Source: Prevotella sp.
GTDB taxonomy: Bacteria; Bacteroidota; Bacteroidia; Bacteroidales; Bacteroidaceae
Assembly (NCBI GenBank): GCA_020026195.1
Contig: JAHHQW010000009.1
Coordinates: 1-56,345 of the forward strand
Length of the DNA: 56,345 nucleotides
Direction of reading: 5' to 3'
Positions 8,959-17,993 of the stretch are shown in pieces. The notes beneath the pieces are model-generated. The model was not told the origin of the DNA and made no database searches. It worked only from the letters and a program-made list of their open reading frames with translations. Each line of letters starts with the position of its first letter. Positions within the stretch are counted from its first letter, which is position 1. The position numbers and the translations under genes were made by a program.

Positions 8959-11262
8959 CTACATTATTCTTGTTACTTCGAGATTCTCTATTTTCTTAAG
9001 GTTATTTATAATCTCATTAACTTCGTCTCTGTCATAAACACGAATTTCAATCTTGCCCTTAAACAGTCCCTCGTCGCACGAAACTGTTATTCGATGCATA
9101 TTTACGTTTAATTCGCCAGATATCACATTAACTACATCCTTCAGCATACCTATGCGGTCAATACCTTTGATTGCAATTGTTGCGTCAAACAATATTGTTC
9201 TGTGCATATCCCATCTTGCATCAAGTATTCTATTACCAAAAGTTGTCTTAAGACGCGAAGCAATAGAGCAGTTTCTCTTATGTATTTCTATTCTTCTCTT
9301 AGAATCAATGAATCCTAAGATGTCATCACCAGGAATGGGATGACAGCAATCTGGGAATACATACTGAGAGATATTTAAATCTGTTATTATTACCGGTTTC
9401 TTCCTATCAAAGTCTTCTCCTGCTACGAAATAATTGTCTTCTTTCTTGACATCACGCATAGAGATTTTTTCACTCTTCTTATCATGACCAATGAAAGGAA
9501 CGTACTTTCTCCATCCGCCTACTGTCTGTTTCTTGTTTTCAAGAAGTTCGTTCTTTTCATCTTCGCCAAGAACAATTTTCTTCTCACCAACAGCAAGGAA
9601 AAGGTCCTCGTGCTTCTGCAGGTCATGCATCTTACATAATTTGTCATTTATGTAGGTAGTAGGTTCCAAGTTTATGGTTTGGAGGAACTGCTTAAGCATT
9701 TCTTCTCCTTCTTTCTGTTTGTCACGGTTGTGTCTTCTCAATATAGCCTGGACCTTACTTCTTGCCTTTGCAGTTGTAACAAAGTTAATCCAATCTGGCT
9801 GAACATGCTGTGAATTGGATGTAAGAATCTCTACCTGATCGCCACTGTTAAGCACATGGCTCAACGGAACAAGTTTATGATTAACCTTAGCGCCTATACT
9901 GTGACTGCCGATAAACGTATGTATCTGGAATGCAAAGTCGAGGGCGGTACATCCGGCTGGCATTGTTTTTATTTCGCCTTTAGGAGTAAACACGAAAATC
10001 TCTGATGCAAAAAGATTTAACTTCACAGCATCAAGGAAGTCCATTGCATCTGGCTGAGGATCATCTAATATCTCTTTAATTGTTCTAAGCCAGTTACTAA
10101 GTTCATCTTCATCCTCCGTATATTCACCTCCGTCCTTATATTTCCAATGAGCTGCAAAGCCCTGCTCTGCAATCTCATCCATTCGGTCTGAACGAATCTG
10201 TACTTCAATCCACTGTCCTCTATTACTCATAAGTGTAACATGCAGTGCCTGATAACCATTTGCCTTAGGATGGTTCATCCAATCACGCAGACGGTCGGGA
10301 TGCGACCTGTAAATCTTACTTATCGCAACATATATATTGAAACATTCGTTTATTTCATTTTCTCGAATCTGCGGCTTGAATATAATTCTTACAGCAAGAA
10401 TATCATAAACCTCTTCGAATGTAACATGCTTGTTCTGCATTTTCATCCAGATGGAATATGGACTCTTCACCCTTGCTTTTATTTCGTAATCTACTCCCAT
10501 TGCATCCAGTTTTTCACGTATGGGACGTGTAAACTCAGAGAATACATCATCACGTGAAGCCTGAGTAGACGCGAGTTTACTCTGTATTACAGCATATTCT
10601 TCTGGATGTTCAAATCTGAAGCTGAGATTTTCAAGTTCAGTCTTAATCTTGTTAAGACCTAAACGATTGGCCAAAGGTGCATATATATATAATGTCTCAC
10701 CAGCAATCTTATACTGTTTTCTTGGAGGCTGACTTTCTAGTGTACGCATGTTATGCAGTCGGTCGCATATCTTAATAAGTATTACACGGATATCATCACT
10801 CATTGTGAGAAGCAGCTTCTTAAAATTCTCTGTCTGGGCAGAAGCTTGTTCTCCAAATATTCCTCCCGAAATCTTTGTCAGTCCGTCTACAATCTGTGCT
10901 ATCTTCGGACCAAATATATTACTTATATCCTCAACTGTATAGTCTGTATCTTCTACGACATCATGTAAAAGAGCAGAACATATACTTGTAGAACCAAGTC
11001 CGATTTCTTCGCAAGCTATCTGCGCAACAGCAATAGGATGCATGATGTAAGGCTCTCCGGAGAGACGTCTTACACCTTTATGAGCCTGCTTTGCGAAATT
11101 GAAGGCTTTGGTTATTATATCGACTTTCTTTCTATGACGCGATGCAAGATAAGTATCCAATAGTCTTTGGAAAGCAGCATCGATAAGAACATTATCAGCT
11201 TTTTCTTTTTCGTTGATTATTTCGGATTCTGTTTTATTTATATCGCTCATGATATTTTTCAT
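8959..11262 (-). CDS. rel: RelA/SpoT bifunctional (p)ppGpp synthetase/hydrolase
   Basis: This long RSH enzyme makes and degrades the alarmone (p)ppGpp in the stringent response. At 767 residues it has the full layout: HD hydrolase domain with intact HDxxED (His100, Asp101, Glu104, Asp105), synthetase domain (about 235-370, with RVKSPYSIWMKM and HPKANGYQALHV), TGS domain (about 430-490) and a C-terminal ACT domain. Because the HD motif is intact, hydrolase activity is expected. An alternative ATG at 11250 (MSDINKTES) would shorten it by four residues. It is the last gene of the likely parA-parB-DUF5683-transglycosylase-rel run. Confidence 0.95.
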   Translation of the reverse strand: MKNIMSDINKTESEIINEKEKADNVLIDAAFQRLLDTYLASRHRKKVDIITKAFNFAKQAHKGVRRLSGEPYIMHPIAVAQIACEEIGLGSTSICSALLHDVVEDTDYTVEDISNIFGPKIAQIVDGLTKISGGIFGEQASAQTENFKKLLLTMSDDIRVILIKICDRLHNMRTLESQPPRKQYKIAGETLYIYAPLANRLGLNKIKTELENLSFRFEHPEEYAVIQSKLASTQASRDDVFSEFTRPIREKLDAMGVDYEIKARVKSPYSIWMKMQNKHVTFEEVYDILAVRIIFKPQIRENEINECFNIYVAISKIYRSHPDRLRDWMNHPKANGYQALHVTLMSNRGQWIEVQIRSDRMDEIAEQGFAAHWKYKDGGEYTEDEDELSNWLRTIKEILDDPQPDAMDFLDAVKLNLFASEIFVFTPKGEIKTMPAGCTALDFAFQIHTFIGSHSIGAKVNHKLVPLSHVLNSGDQVEILTSNSQHVQPDWINFVTTAKARSKVQAILRRHNRDKQKEGEEMLKQFLQTINLEPTTYINDKLCKMHDLQKHEDLFLAVGEKKIVLGEDEKNELLENKKQTVGGWRKYVPFIGHDKKSEKISMRDVKKEDNYFVAGEDFDRKKPVIITDLNISQYVFPDCCHPIPGDDILGFIDSKRRIEIHKRNCSIASRLKTTFGNRILDARWDMHRTILFDATIAIKGIDRIGMLKDVVNVISGELNVNMHRITVSCDEGLFKGKIEIRVYDRDEVNEIINNLKKIENLEVTRIM

Positions 11263-11289
11263 GTATTATTATAAAGGTTTTATATATTT

Positions 11290-12558
11290 CTATCTAACTC
11301 TTAGTTTTCTGCCAGCTCGGATATTGGTTCCTCTTAATCCGTTCAGTCGTTTCAGTTTACTTACAGTCGTATGACACTTCCTTGCAATGTGCGACAGAGT
11401 CTGTCCGCTACGAACCGTAATATACTTTACACCATATCTACCCTTTCTTCTGTTCTTTTTATATGTTTTCTTCTCTACTTTTGCCACATCACGTTTCTTA
11501 TCAAACTTTTCAGTTTGATAAACTTTTATGGCAGGAAGACTGTCTATGAATGCTGTCATATATTCTACCGGCAGTGTTAATGCTGACAATTCTGTATCTC
11601 CGCTGACGATATCTCTTCTATACTGCGGATTCAGTGAACGCAGCTGTTCCATACTTATACCAAGTACGCCTGAAATCTGCCCGAAGTGAATATTATCATT
11701 AACCATTACAGTATCAGTCTTAGCTGGCAGTTCGCAGACCATAGGACTTATGTTATGCTTACAATAATAGTTCATTACATAGTTTGCAGCAATAAATGCC
11801 GGGACATATCCCTGTGTCTCACGAGGAAGATAAGAATATATTCCCCAGAAATCACTCTTTCCAGAACGATGCATCGCCTTACGAATATTTTCCGGTCCAC
11901 AGTTATATGCAGCTATAGCAAGACTCCAGTCACCATATATATTATAAAGGTCTTTTAAGTATTGTGCCGCTGCATACGAAGATTTTACAGGATCTCTACG
12001 TTCATCTATCAATGAATTGATCTTAAGACCATAATGTCTTCCTGTTTGTATCATAAACTGCCATAGTCCCGATGCACCTACTCTTGATACAGCATTGGGA
12101 TTAAGACCTGATTCTATAATAGGAAGATATTTAAGTTCTAAAGGCAAATCGTAAGATTCCAGTGCTTTTTCAAACACAGGCATATAGAAATTAGACGCTC
12201 CGATCATATAACTTACATCACGACGCAGACGACCAGTATATTTATCTATCATTTTACGAACCTCTTCATTGTAAGGCATCTCTATTACATTTGGAAGACG
12301 ACGTAAACGACTGATGTATTCCTCCTTCGAATAAGACACATTTTCTTTATTGTAATCGTATTCAGGATCTTCTCTCAGATACATTCTTGTATTGTAGAGA
12401 TTCAAAAGGCTGTCGGCATCAGCTATAAGTTTTTCATGCATTCCGTCAGCATCATCAGTATTGTCAACATCAGGAGCCATCATACCATCAGCCCTCTGTG
12501 CAGACACAATAACATTTCCGATAAAGAACAAACTTACTATAAATAAAATTCTTTTCAT
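11290..12558 (-). CDS. Membrane-bound lytic transglycosylase with LysM domain (MltD-like)
   Basis: This exported enzyme cleaves peptidoglycan glycan strands to 1,6-anhydro products. A signal peptide (1-20, ending VSA) is followed by an acidic linker and then an SLT family 1 domain. The catalytic Glu149 is in PIIESGLNP, followed by SGLWQFM and the AYNCGPENI motif. A single LysM domain (about 378-422, KYITVRSGQTLSHIARK) forms the C-terminus and should bind peptidoglycan. No lipobox Cys follows the signal peptide, so a lipid anchor is not supported. The layout matches MltD, which usually has more LysM copies. The gene lies 15 bp after the DUF5683 gene. Confidence 0.92.
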   Translation of the reverse strand: MKRILFIVSLFFIGNVIVSAQRADGMMAPDVDNTDDADGMHEKLIADADSLLNLYNTRMYLREDPEYDYNKENVSYSKEEYISRLRRLPNVIEMPYNEEVRKMIDKYTGRLRRDVSYMIGASNFYMPVFEKALESYDLPLELKYLPIIESGLNPNAVSRVGASGLWQFMIQTGRHYGLKINSLIDERRDPVKSSYAAAQYLKDLYNIYGDWSLAIAAYNCGPENIRKAMHRSGKSDFWGIYSYLPRETQGYVPAFIAANYVMNYYCKHNISPMVCELPAKTDTVMVNDNIHFGQISGVLGISMEQLRSLNPQYRRDIVSGDTELSALTLPVEYMTAFIDSLPAIKVYQTEKFDKKRDVAKVEKKTYKKNRRKGRYGVKYITVRSGQTLSHIARKCHTTVSKLKRLNGLRGTNIRAGRKLRVR

Positions 12559-12573
12559 AAATCTTTTAAATTG

Positions 12574-13389
12574 TTAGAACGTAAGACTACACTGCACGCC
12601 AACCGAAGACGACGACAGAGCTCCCTTACGTTTACTATCATGTATTACCGAAGGAGCCACCCTCAGACTGATATCTTTAGATATGTCAAACTGCGATAAC
12701 GAAGCATCGACATAAGCATCTATCACGGAAAGAGCATAAACGCCAATAAGACAGAAAAAGCTAAGATCACGATATCTTCTGTAATAATCCTTTCTTTTCT
12801 TAAAGAGCGTCTTATATCTTTCTGCATTCGCTTCTGTTATTTTTCCTCCAAGATGCAGGAACTGATTATAGCTCTGCGTATTAGGGTCATTATCCATTAT
12901 ATCCACGTAAGCCTGAGAATAATCATGATACATCATGTCGTTCCATGTCATGGCATAGACACAGCCAACGAAACCACCATAAATTATAGGAAGTTTCCAG
13001 TATTTTCTATTGTATATCTGTCCGGCTCCGGGCAATACAAGAGCAAGCCACAAAGCCCTTTTAGGGTCTGGCGACCATGTAGCTCTTTTTAGTTCGCGTG
13101 CAAGACGAATGCTGTCACGTCGAGCCTGTCGTATTTCCTTCTTAGAAAGTCCCATGACAGGAATACTGTCAGACAAGACTTTTGCAGAATCTGCCGACAC
13201 CGTCTTTTTGAAAGATGAAATGTCCTTAATACTGTCCGAGACCAAAGCAACAGAGTTTGCAGAAGTCAGAGTATCAGCATTCATATCAGCTTTAATACTG
13301 TCGTTCTGTGCAGAAACATTCAGCGCACATACAAACAATGCCGATAAGAGCAGCAGTCTGAAGGATATTATATTCACAAATCTTTTCAC
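12574..13389 (-). CDS. DUF5683 domain-containing membrane protein
   Basis: This 271-residue protein of unknown function belongs to a family common in Bacteroidetes. An N-terminal signal or anchor segment (about 9-28) is followed by a Ser/Asp-rich linker. Then comes the conserved block SPDPKRALWLALVLPGAGQIYNRKYWKLP with two hydrophobic segments, and later FFCLIGVYALSVIDAYVDASL. The start codon is GTG (13389-13387). The next in-frame Met would remove the signal, so GTG is preferred. It sits 12 bp after parB and 15 bp before the transglycosylase gene, so it is probably co-transcribed with both. A role in partition or wall remodelling would be inference from context only. Confidence 0.85.
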   Translation of the reverse strand: MKRFVNIISFRLLLLSALFVCALNVSAQNDSIKADMNADTLTSANSVALVSDSIKDISSFKKTVSADSAKVLSDSIPVMGLSKKEIRQARRDSIRLARELKRATWSPDPKRALWLALVLPGAGQIYNRKYWKLPIIYGGFVGCVYAMTWNDMMYHDYSQAYVDIMDNDPNTQSYNQFLHLGGKITEANAERYKTLFKKRKDYYRRYRDLSFFCLIGVYALSVIDAYVDASLSQFDISKDISLRVAPSVIHDSKRKGALSSSSVGVQCSLTF

Positions 13390-13401
13390 GCAGTCCTTTT
13401 A

Positions 13402-14316
13402 TTATTCCTTAATCTTATCGAGCAGCATCATAATCTTTGTCAGTTCCTCTTCATTATCGAACGGAATACTTATTTTTCCTTTACCTTTTGCAGAACATGT
13501 CATCTGCACTTTTGTAGAGAACACATTTGACAGGCGATTACGAAGGTCATAAAACTCCTCAGGCAGAGCATTATGAGACTTTGCCTTCACAGGATTATCA
13601 ACTTCTGCTTCATTCTGTAGACGACGCACCATCTCCTCTACTTTACGTACAGAATAACCGTGCTTCTTTATTTCCCTGAACAATTTAATCTGAAGAGAAG
13701 GGCTCTCTATAGACAAGAGGGCACGTGCATGTCCCATGTCTATCTCCTGTTTCTGCATTGCGATCTGCACCTGAGCCGGGAGTCTCAGCAGACGAAGATA
13801 ATTAGATATTGACGAACGACTCTTGCCAACCCTTTCCGACATACGTTCCTGGGTCATGCCTGTTGTTTCAAGCAGATGTTCATAAGCCAAAGCGATTTCT
13901 ATTGCGTTAAGATCTTCACGCTGGATGTTTTCCACAAGCGCAAGTTCCATCACGTTTTCGTCATTGACTGTCTTTATATAAGCAGGAATAGTTTTCAGTC
14001 CCGCCATCTGAGAAGCCCTCCATCTGCGTTCACCAGCAATTATCTGATATCTGCCATCTTCTCTCTGTCTCAAAGTTATAGGCTGTATAATACCTATTTC
14101 CCTGATACTTCTGGCAAGTTCCGAAAGAGCCTCTTCGTCGAACTCACGTCTTGGCTGACCAGGATTTGGTTCGATGCTCTCTATATCAATCTCGTTAATA
14201 GTAGAACTACCCTGAGTACTTACGTCTTCTGTAGATATGAGTGCATCAAGACCACGTCCCAGAGCTTCTTCTCTGAGATGACTTCTGCTATTATTAAACT
14301 TCTTACGTACTGCCAT
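13402..14316 (-). CDS. parB: Chromosome partitioning protein ParB
   Basis: ParB is a CTP-dependent DNA clamp that loads at parS and works with ParA in chromosome segregation. The N-terminus has the LGRGLDALI motif that contacts ParA. The CTP-binding domain carries GERRWRA (residues 95-101). It is followed by the NIQREDLNAIE and helix-turn-helix regions (MTQERMSERVGKSRSSISNYLRLLRLP) and a C-terminal dimerisation region. The length of 304 residues is normal. It starts 7 bp after parA. No good match to the usual parS palindrome (TGTTTCACGTGAAACA) was found in the window. Confidence 0.97.
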   Translation of the reverse strand: MAVRKKFNNSRSHLREEALGRGLDALISTEDVSTQGSSTINEIDIESIEPNPGQPRREFDEEALSELARSIREIGIIQPITLRQREDGRYQIIAGERRWRASQMAGLKTIPAYIKTVNDENVMELALVENIQREDLNAIEIALAYEHLLETTGMTQERMSERVGKSRSSISNYLRLLRLPAQVQIAMQKQEIDMGHARALLSIESPSLQIKLFREIKKHGYSVRKVEEMVRRLQNEAEVDNPVKAKSHNALPEEFYDLRNRLSNVFSTKVQMTCSAKGKGKISIPFDNEEELTKIMMLLDKIKE

Positions 14317-14323
14317 TTTTCAA

Positions 14324-15088
14324 TTAGCTGTTTTTATTAATAATTTCCTTTGCCAGAGCCAGATGGTTTCTGCTTCCTGTAGAATCTGCATCATAAAGAA
14401 TTACAGGCAAACCATGACTTGGCGATTCGCTTAACTTAACGTTACGCTGAATTACAGTCTTGAACACAAGTTCACGGAAATGTCTTTTTACCTCATCATA
14501 TATCTGATTTGCCAGACGCAGACGACTGTCATACATAGTAAGCAGGAAACCTTCTATCTCCAGTTTCGGGTTCAGTTTACACTTGATGATTTTAATTGTG
14601 TTCAAAAGCTTGCTTATTCCTTCAAGAGCAAAATATTCGCACTGCACAGGTATTATTACCGAATCAGCTGCCGTAAGCGAATTAACGGTAATCAGTCCGA
14701 GCGAAGGCGAACAGTCTATGAGGATATAATCATAATGCGGACGCAACGGTTCGAGAAGGTTCTGTATCACTTTCTCTCTGTTATTGATGTTAAGCATTTC
14801 TATCTCAGCACCAACCAGATCTATATGACTGGGTATTATGTCAAGTCCTTCTATGTCGGTAGTGTAAATTGCATCGAGAACATCAGCACGTCCTATGATA
14901 CATTCGTAAAGAGAGCATTCCACCTCACGGATATCGACACCGAGACCGCTCGAGGCATTAGCCTGAGGATCAGCATCAACTACGAGAACCGTTTTTTCTA
15001 ATGTAGCAAGCGAAGCAGCCAGATTAATAGTAGTTGTAGTCTTACCTACTCCGCCTTTTTGGTTTGCCAGTGCAATTATCTTTCCCAT
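14324..15088 (-). CDS. parA: Chromosome partitioning ATPase ParA/Soj
   Basis: This is a 254-residue ParA/Soj Walker ATPase that binds DNA nonspecifically when ATP-bound and is stimulated by ParB. The deviant Walker A KGGVGKT is at residues 11-17. Walker B is DYILIDCSPSLG, and NLAASLA and VDADPQAN are also intact. It has no N-terminal DNA-binding extension, so it is the chromosomal or type Ib class. It is first in its operon and diverges from surE. Two overlapping TAnnTTTG-like boxes lie about 75-90 bp upstream. Confidence 0.97.
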   Translation of the reverse strand: MGKIIALANQKGGVGKTTTTINLAASLATLEKTVLVVDADPQANASSGLGVDIREVECSLYECIIGRADVLDAIYTTDIEGLDIIPSHIDLVGAEIEMLNINNREKVIQNLLEPLRPHYDYILIDCSPSLGLITVNSLTAADSVIIPVQCEYFALEGISKLLNTIKIIKCKLNPKLEIEGFLLTMYDSRLRLANQIYDEVKRHFRELVFKTVIQRNVKLSESPSHGLPVILYDADSTGSRNHLALAKEIINKNS

Positions 15089-15163
15089 AATGTTTTTTTA
15101 CATTTCCGGCACATAGGAGAAAAGCACATAAAATATTTATCCTGTGCGCACATTATTAGTTGC

Positions 15164-15197
15164 AAAATTACAAATTTAATATGAGAAATGTCACAAA
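15164..15197 (-). promoter_or_regulatory. Candidate promoter for the parA operon
   Basis: On the minus strand, TAATTTTG (complement of 15164-15171) fits the -7 consensus. A TTTG lies upstream (complement of 15194-15197) with a 22-bp spacer, slightly long. A second overlapping box, TAAATTTG (complement of 15172-15179), lacks a good -33. Confidence 0.45.
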
Positions 15198-15212
15198 TAA
15201 ACCTTTTTTTGC

Positions 15213-15220
15213 TATTTTTG
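15213..15220 (+). promoter_or_regulatory. -7 element for the surE operon; decides the surE start
   Basis: TATTTTTG fits TAnnTTTG. Transcription would begin near 15226, so the first ATG (15228) would be almost leaderless and the second ATG at 15243 is the more likely surE start. No clear TTTG was found at -33. Confidence 0.5.
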
Positions 15221-15242
15221 CACCATTATGAATGATTTTTAT

Positions 15243-16013
15243 ATGGATAATAACAAACCACTTATACTTATTTCAAACGATGACGGTTATCATGCCGGAG
15301 GCATAAACAGTCTTATAGAATTTGTTAAAGATTTAGGCACGCTTATTGTATGTGCACCCGAATCTGCACGTTCTGGTTATTCGGTTGCCTTTTCAGCAAC
15401 AACTCCGCTAAAGCTCAAGTTACGAAGAGATTACGGAGACGACTGTCAGATATGGTCTTGCAATGGGACACCGGTAGACTGCGTGAAGATGGCCTTAAGC
15501 GAACTTTGTCCACGCCGTCCTGACCTCGTGATAGGTGGAATAAACCACGGAGACAATGCTTCTGTAAACACTCATTACTCTGGAACGATGGGCGTTACCA
15601 TGGAAGGATGCATGAAGCACATTCCTTCAGTTGCATTCTCTCTATGCAATCATTCTTCAGATGCCGACTTTTCTCCATTAAAAGATTACATACGCAGTAT
15701 GGTTAAGGAGCTGCTGACCAACGGACTTCCTGACGGTGTGTGTCTAAATGTAAACTTCCCTCTTGCTAAAGAATTTAAAGGTGTAAAAGTATGCCGTATG
15801 GGACATGGTTCGTGGGGAAGTGAAGTTGAAAAATGCGTACATCCTCATGGTTACAATTACTACTGGCTTACAGGAAAATATACTAACGACGAGCCTGAAT
15901 CTACAGACACAGACAGATGGGCCTTGGAACATGACTATATTTCTGTTGTACCGACGGATGTCGATGTTACAAGTTACCGAATGATTGACGAGATAAGAAA
16001 ACGTTTTGTATGA
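15243..16013 (+). CDS. surE: 5'-nucleotidase SurE
   Basis: SurE is a metal-dependent 5'/3'-nucleotidase acting on nucleoside monophosphates, linked to stationary-phase survival. The N-terminal metal site is LISNDDGYHAGG (Asp13 and Asp14 counted from this start), followed by APESARSGYS and GINHGDNAS, both family signatures. The start at 15243 gives 256 residues. An upstream ATG at 15228 would add five residues but lies only 8 bp after the -7 box. The stop overlaps the lpxB ATG by 4 bp. Confidence 0.95.
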   Translation: MDNNKPLILISNDDGYHAGGINSLIEFVKDLGTLIVCAPESARSGYSVAFSATTPLKLKLRRDYGDDCQIWSCNGTPVDCVKMALSELCPRRPDLVIGGINHGDNASVNTHYSGTMGVTMEGCMKHIPSVAFSLCNHSSDADFSPLKDYIRSMVKELLTNGLPDGVCLNVNFPLAKEFKGVKVCRMGHGSWGSEVEKCVHPHGYNYYWLTGKYTNDEPESTDTDRWALEHDYISVVPTDVDVTSYRMIDEIRKRFV

Positions 16014-17158
16014 AATATTATCTGATTGCAGGTGAGGCATCTGGTGATCTTCATGCCTCACACCTCATGCATTCCATAAAGAATCTTGACAAGAATGCAA
16101 AATTTCGATTCTTAGGCGGTGACTTAATGGCTGCCGAAGGAGGTGCCCCCGTAAAGCATTACAGGGATATGGCATACATGGGATTTATTCCGGTACTTCT
16201 TCATCTGCGTACAATATCACGCAATATGTCACAATGCAAAAAAGATATTGTAAGTTGGAATCCTGACGTACTCATACTTATCGACTACCCAGGATTCAAT
16301 CTCAGCATTGCTCAGTTTATTAAGAAAAATACAGACATTCCCATATATTATTACATAGCTCCTAAGATATGGGCATGGAAAGAATACAGAATAAAAAACA
16401 TACGTCGCGACATTAGCGAACTATTCTCCATACTTCCATTCGAAACAGACTTTTTTGAAGTAAAGCACAATTATCCAATACACTATGTAGGCAATCCCAC
16501 AAAAAGTGAGGTCAGCAGCTTTAAATCATCTTATAAAGAGACATTTACAGATTTTATTAACAGGCATAACCTATCTATAGGCAAGCCCATTATAGCTCTT
16601 CTTGCAGGAAGCCGCCGACAAGAGATTAAGGACAACCTTCCATCCATGATTGCAGCTGCCGAAAATTTCAAAGATTATCAGTTGGTACTGGCAGGTGCGC
16701 CTGGTATTGAGCAAGATTACTATAAGAAATATATTGACGGAAAAGATGTGCATATTGTAAACAACGAGACATTTGCATTGCTCTTTCATTCCACTGCCGC
16801 AATAGTAACAAGCGGTACCGCGACATTAGAGACAGCATTGTTCGGAGTCCCTCAGGTTGTGTGTTATGAGACTCCTATACCAAAGGTCATAGCATTCTTG
16901 CGCAAACATATTCTGAAAGTACCATACATCTCATTAGTAAACCTCATAGCACACAGAGAAGTTGTCACAGAACTTGTGGCCGACACATTCAGTGTAGAGA
17001 ATATTGCACGCGAACTGTCCTATGTCTTACCAGGCGGAAAGAATCACGACAAAATGCTTTCAGGATACAGAGAGATGTCAGAAGCATTAGGCACTTCCAA
17101 TGCCCCGGACAAGGGTGCCGAAATTATGATAGAATTATTAACTAAAAACCATAAATAG
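16010..17158 (+). CDS. lpxB: Lipid-A-disaccharide synthase
   Basis: LpxB is a GT19 glycosyltransferase that joins UDP-2,3-diacylglucosamine and lipid X to form the lipid A disaccharide at the inner membrane face. The N-terminal signature GEASGD is at residues 8-13. It is followed by FLGGDLMAAEG, the YYIAPKIWAWKEYR block and the C-terminal donor-site region LLAGSRRQEI...TSGTATLETALFGVPQVVCY. The length of 382 residues is typical. It overlaps surE by 4 bp (ATGA) and is 3 bp before the isomerase gene. It supports a Gram-negative outer membrane; no other lpx genes are in the window. Confidence 0.97.
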   Translation: MKYYLIAGEASGDLHASHLMHSIKNLDKNAKFRFLGGDLMAAEGGAPVKHYRDMAYMGFIPVLLHLRTISRNMSQCKKDIVSWNPDVLILIDYPGFNLSIAQFIKKNTDIPIYYYIAPKIWAWKEYRIKNIRRDISELFSILPFETDFFEVKHNYPIHYVGNPTKSEVSSFKSSYKETFTDFINRHNLSIGKPIIALLAGSRRQEIKDNLPSMIAAAENFKDYQLVLAGAPGIEQDYYKKYIDGKDVHIVNNETFALLFHSTAAIVTSGTATLETALFGVPQVVCYETPIPKVIAFLRKHILKVPYISLVNLIAHREVVTELVADTFSVENIARELSYVLPGGKNHDKMLSGYREMSEALGTSNAPDKGAEIMIELLTKNHK

Positions 17159-17161
17159 ATT

Positions 17162-17842
17162 ATGAAAAGATTATTTTCTCTGTTCTTATTACTCAGCGTA
17201 ATATTTACATGTCAGGCTCAGGACAGCAAGCGTACAGTAGTAAATATGCAGACAAACATGGGAGACATCCTCATTGAATTATACAATGAGACTCCGAAAC
17301 ACAGCAGTAACTTCAAGAAGCTCGTAGAAGAAGGTGTATACGACAGCGTGTTATTCCATCGCGTTATATGCGACTTCATGATACAGGGCGGAGACCCCAA
17401 AAGCAAGAATGCAGAGAAAGGAGCATTTCTTGGAGAAGGCGACCTCGGATATTCTATAGACGCAGAGTTTAACGTACCAAAGATATATCATAAGAAAGGC
17501 TGCATCGCCATGGCAAGAGAAGGCGATGCTGTAAATCCAGAAAGGAAATCTTCTTCATGCCAGTTCTATATCGTCACTGGAAGAGTATTCTCTGATCCTA
17601 TGCTCGACAGAGTGCAGGAACGCATAGACAAAGCAACAGACGGGAAAGTTAAATTAACCGAAGAGATGCGCCAGACATACAGAACCATAGGCGGCACTCC
17701 ACACCTCGACGGACAGTACACCGTATTCGGCGAAGTTATAGAAGGAATGGACGTTGTAGATAAGATTCAGCGAGTAAAAACAGACGAGAACGGCCGTCCT
17801 GAAGAAGACGTGAGAATAATAAAAGCCACAGTAGTTAAATAG
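17162..17842 (+). CDS. Peptidyl-prolyl cis-trans isomerase, cyclophilin type, exported
   Basis: This is a cyclophilin-fold isomerase that speeds proline isomerisation in secreted or periplasmic proteins. A signal peptide (1-19, ending CQAQ) precedes NMQTNMGDILIELYNETP. The fold core FHRVICDFMIQGGDP and the SSSCQFYIV active-site segment follow. An insert of about 40 residues (DRVQERIDKATDG...) before HLDGQYTVFGEV is common in Bacteroidetes members. It is 226 residues long and the last gene of the surE-lpxB operon. Confidence 0.93.
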   Translation: MKRLFSLFLLLSVIFTCQAQDSKRTVVNMQTNMGDILIELYNETPKHSSNFKKLVEEGVYDSVLFHRVICDFMIQGGDPKSKNAEKGAFLGEGDLGYSIDAEFNVPKIYHKKGCIAMAREGDAVNPERKSSSCQFYIVTGRVFSDPMLDRVQERIDKATDGKVKLTEEMRQTYRTIGGTPHLDGQYTVFGEVIEGMDVVDKIQRVKTDENGRPEEDVRIIKATVVK

Positions 17843-17930
17843 AAACAAAAATAGTCAAATAAGAAGGCTTAAACATTACAACAGAACCTGTTATAATATG
17901 CATATCATGCAATTTTTGTTAGCATAAAAA

Positions 17931-17966
17931 ACGAGCACACCATGAACGATGTTCTGATGTGCTCGT
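17931..17966. terminator. Two-way hairpin between convergent genes
   Basis: ACGAGCACA (17931-17939) pairs with TGTGCTCGT (17958-17966) over 9 bp. An inner GAAC/GTTC stem caps it. A-runs on the left and an AT-rich tail on the right suit both the isomerase operon (+) and the YD-repeat gene (-). Confidence 0.8.
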
Positions 17967-17993
17967 AAATTTAATTTAAGCTTTAAAATTTAT

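Noticed and set aside
10545..10562. parS site (ATCATCACGTGAAGCC in rel)
   Set aside because: Only the CACGTG core and two flanking bases agree with the parS consensus, and other CACGTG words in the window agree no better.
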